From positions 1 to 64,000 of the forward strand of contig CAZYGG010000003.1 of assembly GCA_964647585.1 (NCBI GenBank): a DNA stretch of 64,000 nucleotides, in the 5' to 3' direction. Positions 58,812 through 64,000 of the stretch are shown piece by piece; positions within the stretch are counted from its first letter, which is position 1; every line of letters begins with the position of its first letter. Under the pieces are notes generated by a model. It was not told where the DNA came from. It ran no database searches and saw nothing but the letters and a program-made list of their open reading frames with translations. Source of the stretch: CAJINA01 sp964647585 (GTDB lineage: Bacteria; Desulfobacterota; Desulfobacteria; Desulfobacterales; CAJINA01). Made by a program: the position numbers and the translations under genes.

Positions 58812-60125
58812 TTATCTCAGATGGTGTTTTCTGAATTCGTTAATGTCGCGATCCCATCCGCCGTCAACTTCGTCCTCTTTCCAGAAGATGTACGGATTGG
58901 TTCTCGGTGCGATAACATGCTGCGGCACAGGCTTGATGTCGGTCATTTCCAGAAGCTTCTGGAAACCCTGGCGCTTGATCAACTCGCCGAGACGTTCGCG
59001 GTTCTTACCTTCTTCCATCCACCAGTCCCAAATGGCTTCGATGACTTCTTTGATCTCGTCGTAGGGTTCTTCAACCTTGACAAAGGGAACCAGCAGGGAG
59101 CCCATCTGGGCACCGTCAAGAATAGGAGCCTTGGCACCTACCAGGATGGAACAACCCCGGTCGTCGCCAATTCTCAGGGCACGCGGCATAACATTGATGC
59201 AGTGCATGCAGCGGGTACAGTTGGCGGTATCGATGTAGAGTTTGCCGCCGGAGTACTTCATGCACTTGGTGGGGCAAAGATCCGTGACTTCTTTTTCAAC
59301 GTCGAATGCACCCCAGTCACGACCGGAATGGGCGCCGCCGTTGGGAGCAAACTCGCCGCCCTGGTAGGCTGCGACCGCTTCCTGATCAATTTTGATATCG
59401 TCTTTCCAGGTACCGATAAAAGCCATGTCGGCCCGGGCGATGGAGGCCACGCAGCAGTTCGGGCAGCCGTCAAATTTAAACTTGAACTTGTACGGGAACG
59501 CCGGACGGTGGAGCTCATCCTGATATTCTACGGTCAGGTCATGACAGATGGCCTGGGTGTCGTAGCAGGCATATTCACAGCGGGAAGAACCGATGCAATC
59601 CGCCGGGGTCCGCAGGTTAGAGCCGGAGCCGCCGAGGTCCTGGTCCAGGTTGTGGGTCATCTCGTAAAAGATTTCTTCCAACTGGTCGGTCTGGGTGCCG
59701 ATGAAAATGATGTCGCCGGTGGAGCCGTGCATATTGGTAATGCCGGAGCCGCGGAACTCCCAGATGGCCATGAGTTTCCTGAGGTATTCTGAGGTGTAGT
59801 ATTTTCCTGCCGGCTGGGCTACGCGAACCGTGTGAAAATGGGCCACGCCGGGGAACATTTCGGGCTGATCGCAGTAACGACCGATGACGCCGCCGCCGTA
59901 ACCGAAAACACCCACGATTCCACCGTGTTTCCAGTGGGTGCGGCCGTGCTTGTAGGACAACTCCAAGACGCCCAGAATGTCGTCTACACAATCCTGAGGA
60001 ACCTGGTACTCCACGTTGTTCTCATTTTTTGCCCTATTTGCGGCCTCTTGCTTCAGGTCGGACACGAAGCTCGGCCACGGGCCGGACTCCAACTGGTCCA
60101 ACATAGGGGTTTCATGTTTTGCCAT
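58812..60125 (-). CDS. dsrA: Dissimilatory sulfite reductase alpha subunit
   Basis: A 437-residue subunit. N-terminal MAKHETPMLDQLESGPWPSF is characteristic of DsrA. Substrate and cofactor regions include HGGIVGVFGYGGGVIGRYCD, GSGSNLRTPADCIGSSRCEY, the Cys pair region FDGCPNCCVASIARAD, and the ferredoxin cluster CPTKCMKYSGGKLYI with NCTRCMHCINVMPRAL. DsrA and DsrB form the alpha2beta2 core that carries out the last step of sulfate respiration. TAATGGAGGTAAGAA gives a strong ribosome binding site. It is the first gene of the operon dsrA-B-D-N and the adjoining methyltransferase. Confidence 0.97.
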   Translation of the reverse strand: MAKHETPMLDQLESGPWPSFVSDLKQEAANRAKNENNVEYQVPQDCVDDILGVLELSYKHGRTHWKHGGIVGVFGYGGGVIGRYCDQPEMFPGVAHFHTVRVAQPAGKYYTSEYLRKLMAIWEFRGSGITNMHGSTGDIIFIGTQTDQLEEIFYEMTHNLDQDLGGSGSNLRTPADCIGSSRCEYACYDTQAICHDLTVEYQDELHRPAFPYKFKFKFDGCPNCCVASIARADMAFIGTWKDDIKIDQEAVAAYQGGEFAPNGGAHSGRDWGAFDVEKEVTDLCPTKCMKYSGGKLYIDTANCTRCMHCINVMPRALRIGDDRGCSILVGAKAPILDGAQMGSLLVPFVKVEEPYDEIKEVIEAIWDWWMEEGKNRERLGELIKRQGFQKLLEMTDIKPVPQHVIAPRTNPYIFWKEDEVDGGWDRDINEFRKHHLR

Positions 60126-60290
60126 TTCTTACCTCCATTAAAGTTTGGTAATTTTCCTGCCTAAACAATACGAAATTTATTTCTAATACTTCGAGGGTTT
60201 TACCGGTCACCTCCTCTCAAAATCCGATTTTTAATAGAACTAAAATAAGTATGTAGATTACGCCTCTATAGTCTACTAAATCAAGGGGCA

Positions 60291-60319
60291 GATATATTAT
60301 TTTTGGAAAATCTTGTCAA
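60291..60319 (-). promoter_or_regulatory. Promoter of the dsr operon
   Basis: On the minus strand: TTGACA (60319-60314), 17-base spacer, TATATC (60296-60291). It leaves a leader of about 160 bases before dsrA. The whole 319-base gap (60126-60444) is AT-rich, with no gene seen. Confidence 0.65.
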
Positions 60320-60444
60320 TAAAAATCAGAGTTTAGATGGCTTATTAAATATGGAATTGGGCGTAGGGGAAGGGCATCCTCTATTTTGTGGTCGGCAATA
60401 AGAAATGTACTTTATATTGTATCCGGTCCCGGCTAAATGGCAGG

Positions 60445-61617
60445 CTATCCGAAACCTAAAATGGTACGGAAAAGGGCTTCATGTTTTCCGAGTCGGTTCT
60501 TAATAAATTTATGTTCCGGGGAGTTGCCGGGAATCGTGTCAACTACTGCTGAAAAAAGATCGTGCAGTGCTTCCGGGGAGTGGGCCTGGACGTAGTTTTT
60601 AAACTCCTCCGGAAAGGTTTGCGGTAAATCCAGCTTGCGGACAACCTGGGTCAACCCGTTGAAAAAACCGTTAATCGTCCCCTTAAGGGCATAATCATCC
60701 ACCCAGGCCAGATCTCCGGTACCATCCAGTCGGTCAAGCCGGTTCCGGATGGTCAGGTTTAAAAAAAACAGTAACAGGCCCTCAACCAGAGTGGCTGGAT
60801 CCGGCTCAACAGCGTCAATCAGGGGCGAATATTTTCTCACCGTGATCAGCCTTAGATCCACGTGGGTTGCGTCAACAGGCCTGAGGATGAAATCACCGGC
60901 GGCATGGTGCCAGGCCGAGATCTGTTCGAATGTAAAGAAATTATAAGCACTTGTCAGAATACTCGCTACTTGTGTATATGTGTCTTCGGCCTGCTTTTTC
61001 GTCAGGAAAAAAGCCGTTTCAGCCTGATCCCAGACGATAATGTTGCTCCTGTTTTCCGGAGGGTCCGCCGAAAGGTGAAATTCACAGAACCCCCCAAACC
61101 ATTGCCCGCTGAACATGGGTATCTTCCAGCCGGGGCCAGAGGGTATCTCGTCCAGATCATACACCCGGGGCAGGGCCGGTGACTCAAATACGGAGTAAAG
61201 ACCGACAAGCAGGTTGAATTCTTCTTTGATGTGGTCGCGGCCAACACCTGAAATTGCAACGTTGACCACAAAGGACAGGTCACCGGACCCGGTTTTTACA
61301 ACCACCCGGGCCGGATGGTAGAACTCACCATGTTTCACAAGAAAAACAGATAGTTTCTGCAGGTTCCGCTGTTCTATTTTTCTCCCGACAGTGTCTTTAA
61401 GCCCCTGGTTGACGGTCCGGTAGCGTTCCTTTTCCAGGTACCGGCCCACGGCTGTAAAATAGTCTCCATAGGAAACCGTTGTTTCGTCAGCAATTGAATT
61501 CTCGATCGCCCGGGACTTTCTGGAAAGGGGCAAGGGGCGTTGCCAGGTGTCGTCCCCGGGGATAACGGGATGGTCTGGCGTGGCCAGGAAGAACTCCAGG
61601 GGTATCTTTTCCGGCAT
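60445..61617 (-). CDS. Unrecognised 390-residue protein
   Basis: A soluble protein of 390 residues with no signal peptide or membrane segment and no motif I recognise. The middle region (HGEFYHPARVVVKTGSGDLS, PALPRVYDLDEIPSGPGWKI) alternates hydrophobic and charged residues as a beta-rich fold might, and the C-terminal third is helical. Normal composition and codon use, a stable minus-strand frame and tight spacing to the TPR gene (108 bases) argue that it is real. It lies upstream of the dsr operon on the same strand but behind a separate promoter. A distant kinase-like or phosphotransferase-like fold is imaginable, not demonstrable. Confidence 0.65.
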   Translation of the reverse strand: MPEKIPLEFFLATPDHPVIPGDDTWQRPLPLSRKSRAIENSIADETTVSYGDYFTAVGRYLEKERYRTVNQGLKDTVGRKIEQRNLQKLSVFLVKHGEFYHPARVVVKTGSGDLSFVVNVAISGVGRDHIKEEFNLLVGLYSVFESPALPRVYDLDEIPSGPGWKIPMFSGQWFGGFCEFHLSADPPENRSNIIVWDQAETAFFLTKKQAEDTYTQVASILTSAYNFFTFEQISAWHHAAGDFILRPVDATHVDLRLITVRKYSPLIDAVEPDPATLVEGLLLFFLNLTIRNRLDRLDGTGDLAWVDDYALKGTINGFFNGLTQVVRKLDLPQTFPEEFKNYVQAHSPEALHDLFSAVVDTIPGNSPEHKFIKNRLGKHEALFRTILGFG

Positions 61618-61724
61618 GGGGCAGTATCTTTTTCAGGGGTTGGGGGGAGAACCAGGAGCGGGATCCGCAATCCGGGTTTCCGTTCCTGGCAATGCGTTGA
61701 ACCTTAAGCCTGCCGGCGCGACAG

Positions 61725-62345
61725 CTAGCGGAGCGTGTCGATCTCTTTGGCGATTTCCGGGGCCGCTTCAAAACCAAGCTCGCAGGCCTTGTCGAAATGT
61801 TCAATGGCCGGGGCGGTTTCGCCTTTCTCAAGATAGGCGATGGCCAGGTTATAGTGGGCAACGGGAAACTTCGGCTCAAGCTTCAGCGCTTTCTGGTTGG
61901 CCGCGATGCTTTCATCCACAAGGCCCTTCATCAGGTAAGCGTTCGCCAGGGTGGTGTAAGCCTGGAGGAAATTCGAATTATGGGTAATCGCCTTTTGAAG
62001 ATATTTGATGGCGTCGTCCAGCTCACCTTTCTGGAGATACACAAAACCCATATTGCCGTACCCTTCGGAAAAACCCGCCCGGGTTTTAGTGGCCTGGATA
62101 TTATAATTCAGGCAGCCGTCGAGATCCCCTTTACTCAGGCAGATACCACCCAACTGAACGTAAGCCTCGGCCAGCGTCGGGCTGTTCTCAACCGCTTCCA
62201 GCAATTCCCTTTCAGCCTCATCAAACTTGCGCTGGCCCAGAAGGCCGACGGCCAGGTTATAGTGCGATGTGCCGCATTCCGGGTTCGCTGCAATCGCCGC
62301 CCGTTGCTTCGCGATATATTCTTCTACGTTTTTTGCTTTTTCCAT
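61725..62345 (-). CDS. Tetratricopeptide repeat protein
   Basis: About 206 residues from ATG 62345 (MEKAKNVEEYIAKQ), chosen because CGGGA lies at a suitable distance; the frame runs on upstream to 62456 without a better site. It consists of four to five TPR units with the Gly-Ala-Tyr pattern (SHYNLAVGLLGQRKFDEAER, AYVQLGGICLSKGDLDGCL, GYGNMGFVYLQKGELDDAIK, AYTTLANAYLMKGLVDESI, AHYNLAIAYLEKGETAPAI). It has no signal peptide, so it acts as a cytoplasmic protein-protein scaffold. Partners are unknown. It is co-directional with the unrecognised gene at 60445 and the dsr genes. Confidence 0.85.
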   Translation of the reverse strand: MEKAKNVEEYIAKQRAAIAANPECGTSHYNLAVGLLGQRKFDEAERELLEAVENSPTLAEAYVQLGGICLSKGDLDGCLNYNIQATKTRAGFSEGYGNMGFVYLQKGELDDAIKYLQKAITHNSNFLQAYTTLANAYLMKGLVDESIAANQKALKLEPKFPVAHYNLAIAYLEKGETAPAIEHFDKACELGFEAAPEIAKEIDTLR

Positions 62346-62526
62346 TCTGTTTCCCGTTACATTTGAATTTGGGTTAATATTTCTGATTGCCTTATCAGAA
62401 CTCGTCATGGTTGCAAGGGTTTTTATACGCAAACCCAAGGTACTAGTTGTTGACACAATTTATTTGAGCTCTTATAAAAACTGAAAAATTGTGGTAAAAG
62501 TAAGAAGCTGTAAGGGTTCTGTCAAC

Positions 62527-62561
62527 CCTGGCGGTTGTTGTCAGTTCAACAGTCGCCCAGG
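62527..62561 (+). promoter_or_regulatory. Hairpin in the dapA leader
   Basis: CCTGGCGGTTGTTG (62527-62540) pairs imperfectly with CAACAGTCGCCCAGG (62547-62561) around a six-base loop. No T-run follows. It is possibly a leader structure; it does not resemble a lysine riboswitch. Confidence 0.4.
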
Positions 62562-62643
62562 ACCAACAGCGGCCGGCCCAAATTGGTCTTTTCACACGCA
62601 CGGCCAGGCGAGGACCGGGCACGCTACAAACAGGGAGGAAACA

Positions 62644-63678
62644 ATGAAAACAGGATGCTACACCGCACTTGCCACGCCGTTTAAAGGCGACGGGGTAGAC
62701 TACCAGGGCCTCGAGCAGTTGGTGGATTTCCAGATTTCCAACGGCATCACCGGAATATTAGCCGTGGGAACAACTGGAGAGAGCCCTACTTTGTCATGGG
62801 AAGAACACGACCGGGTCGTTGAGACCGTTGTCGGTAAGTGCAAGGGTAAGTGCATCAGTGTCGCCGGTGCCGGAAGCAACAATACCCGGGAAGCGCTGCA
62901 AGCGGCCGAGCACGCCCGGGCGGCCGGCGCGGATGCCGTTCTCCTTGTGGATCCTTATTATAATGGGCCGAGCAGCCTCGAGATCCGGCGCGAGTATGTG
63001 GCGCCGATTGCCCGGGCCGTCGCCGGTACCGAGGTGATCCCCTATGTCATTCCCGGCCGGACCGGCGCCCAACTGCTGCCGGAAGACCTGGCCCTGCTCA
63101 ACCAGACGTTCGATAACGTCAATACCGTCAAGGAGGCCACCGGCAACCTGGACAACATGCGCCGTACCCGCGCCTGCTGCGGGGAAGGATTTACCATCCT
63201 GTCCGGTGACGACGGCTTGACTTTTAAAATGATGACGGCCGGTGACATCGCTGCCGCAGGCGTGGTGTCTGTACTATCCAACGTGGCCCCGGCCGCGGTG
63301 ACTAAAATGGCGACTGCCCTGAAAGAAGGTGACCTCGATACGGCCAAAGCGCTGAATACCGCCCTGGCACCCCTTTTCGGCCTGGTGACGGTTATTACGC
63401 AAGAGGACACCCCGTATGGCGAGGTTGCCTGCCGGGCACGTAATCCATTGGCCCTCAAGGCCCTGATGCACATCCTCGGCATGCCGGCCGGCGGCTGCCG
63501 CCGACCGCTGGGAAAGATGACCGCAAAAGGGCTGGAGGTGGTCCTGTCCGCAGCCCGGAAGGTTCAGATGGAGAACCCGGAAATTCTTCAGCCGCTCGGT
63601 GATTTTTTCAAGGTCGATATCAACCAGCGACTGGAAGACTCCGCCAACCGGGAGGGCCTCGCCTACGGCGAGTACTGA
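62644..63678 (+). CDS. dapA: 4-hydroxy-tetrahydrodipicolinate synthase (DapA family)
   Basis: About 344 residues from ATG 62644, with GGGAGG at the right distance; upstream in-frame codons to 62491 are not family-like. TIM-barrel aldolase motifs: GTTGESPTLSWEEH, GAGSNNTREAL, YVIPGRTG (active-site Tyr kept, usual Asn-Val replaced), Schiff-base Lys in NTVKEATGNLD and FTILSGDDGL. It condenses pyruvate with aspartate semialdehyde in lysine and diaminopimelate synthesis. It is about 50 residues longer than E. coli DapA, through a C-terminal extension (from about residue 285), so a related aldolase activity cannot be fully excluded. A terminator follows. Confidence 0.88.
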   Translation: MKTGCYTALATPFKGDGVDYQGLEQLVDFQISNGITGILAVGTTGESPTLSWEEHDRVVETVVGKCKGKCISVAGAGSNNTREALQAAEHARAAGADAVLLVDPYYNGPSSLEIRREYVAPIARAVAGTEVIPYVIPGRTGAQLLPEDLALLNQTFDNVNTVKEATGNLDNMRRTRACCGEGFTILSGDDGLTFKMMTAGDIAAAGVVSVLSNVAPAAVTKMATALKEGDLDTAKALNTALAPLFGLVTVITQEDTPYGEVACRARNPLALKALMHILGMPAGGCRRPLGKMTAKGLEVVLSAARKVQMENPEILQPLGDFFKVDINQRLEDSANREGLAYGEY

Positions 63679-63707
63679 TTGCGTCCCAGGGTACCCGAAA
63701 ACTGTTG

Positions 63708-63747
63708 AAAGGGCCGTCGCCGGAATATCGGCGGCGGCCCTTTCTTG
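63708..63747 (+). terminator. Rho-independent terminator after dapA
   Basis: AAAGGGCCGTCGCCG (63708-63722) pairs with CGGCGGCGGCCCTTT (63729-63743), with one G-U pair and a six-base loop, followed by CTTG and T residues. Confidence 0.85.
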
Positions 63748-63768
63748 TTTTCACGCCGTAAACCCTAT

Positions 63769-63797
63769 TTGACAATTCCTGGTTTTTCTATTCTAAT
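63769..63797 (+). promoter_or_regulatory. Promoter of the downstream lipoprotein gene
   Basis: TTGACA (63769-63774), exactly 17 bases, TCTAAT (63792-63797), 46 bases before the GTG start at 63843. Confidence 0.65.
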
Positions 63798-63842
63798 TGG
63801 ACTGTTGTAAACGCTGCCCATTCCGCCTGTCGGGAGGTTGCC

Positions 63843-64000
63843 GTGACGCCGTCCCTTTTTCAAAACACTGTCTTATTACGTCTCCGTACAGGTCTGTTTT
63901 TCTTACTCTGCCTGGCCCTGGTGGTGGGGTGTGCCTCAACCACCAAAGGGTTGCTGGACGAGGTTAACACGGTAACCGTGTGCCTGAACGGCCAGTGCGG
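63843..64000 (+). CDS. Lipoprotein, N-terminal part (cut by window end)
   Basis: GTG at 63843, five bases after GGGAGG (63832-63837), opens a frame that runs to the window end (52 codons visible). It begins with a positively charged stretch (LLRLRTG), a hydrophobic core (LFFLLCLALVV) and a lipobox LVVGCAS, so it encodes a lipoprotein with the lipidated Cys near residue 30. The remaining visible residues include two Cys but no recognisable domain. Transcription is probably independent, from the promoter at 63769-63797. The function cannot be judged from the fragment. Confidence 0.72.
   Translation, partial: MTPSLFQNTVLLRLRTGLFFLLCLALVVGCASTTKGLLDEVNTVTVCLNGQC

Noticed and set aside
62457..62643. 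Lysine riboswitch upstream of dapA
   Set aside because: A hairpin is present, but the characteristic lysine-riboswitch core segments are not visible and the leader is short.

Overview
The window reads as a chromosomal stretch of a sulfate-reducing bacterium of the Desulfobacterota, most likely order Desulfobacterales. The deciding evidence is a dissimilatory sulfite reductase block (dsrA, dsrB, dsrD and a dsrN-type siroheme amidase, 55846-60125, minus strand) plus a periplasmic tetraheme cytochrome c3 (54480-54914). I cannot fix genus or species from this sequence. No rRNA, tRNA, CRISPR array, transposase, integrase or phage gene was recognised.

Layout. 1-3213: end of a RecD2-like helicase, a radical SAM protein and prmA, overlapping and probably co-transcribed. 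3265-11685: a receiver-histidine kinase, a stand-alone biotin carrier domain, a minus-strand envelope and division operon (ftsE, ftsX, envC, ctpA, divergent polysaccharide deacetylase) and pyrE. 11730-23809: two exported caspase-fold proteins (a C14-type and a TPR-CHAT lipoprotein) flanking a phosphodiesterase-fold protein, a DMT permease and a Cpx-like envelope stress system. 24124-28898: queD, dnaJ, nadB, an SH3-domain protein and a small zinc-ribbon protein.

29157-43135 is the most unusual part. It looks like a ribosomal peptide production and export locus: a cytoplasmic parvulin, two precursor-like peptides with a similar leader ending in Gly-Gly and extremely Arg-rich, Trp-bounded cores, a radical SAM enzyme with a Cys-rich C-terminus and a MerR regulator. 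On the opposite strand lie a second ABC transporter, an HlyD adaptor, a C39-peptidase ABC transporter and a TolC-like channel. Both ABC transporters carry two N-terminal cyclic-nucleotide-binding-like domains. An orphan fatty-acyl-AMP ligase follows at 43647.

45764-54914: a TetR regulator with its probable target (a metallo-beta-lactamase-fold protein), a Rossmann-fold gene remnant, molybdenum cofactor genes (moaB, mobA, moaE, moaC), rmuC, mltA, tatB, tatC and cytochrome c3. 55017-64000: a PrmA-like methyltransferase, the dsr block, an unrecognised 390-residue protein, a TPR protein, dapA and the start of a lipoprotein gene.

Between genes there is a dispersed family of about 140-bp imperfect palindromes (five copies and one fragment). 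Their central hairpin shows compensatory base changes, and four of the five copies abut stop codons. The exported caspase-like CHAT gene appears to have a nine-cytosine tract inside its promoter spacer, a candidate for phase variation.
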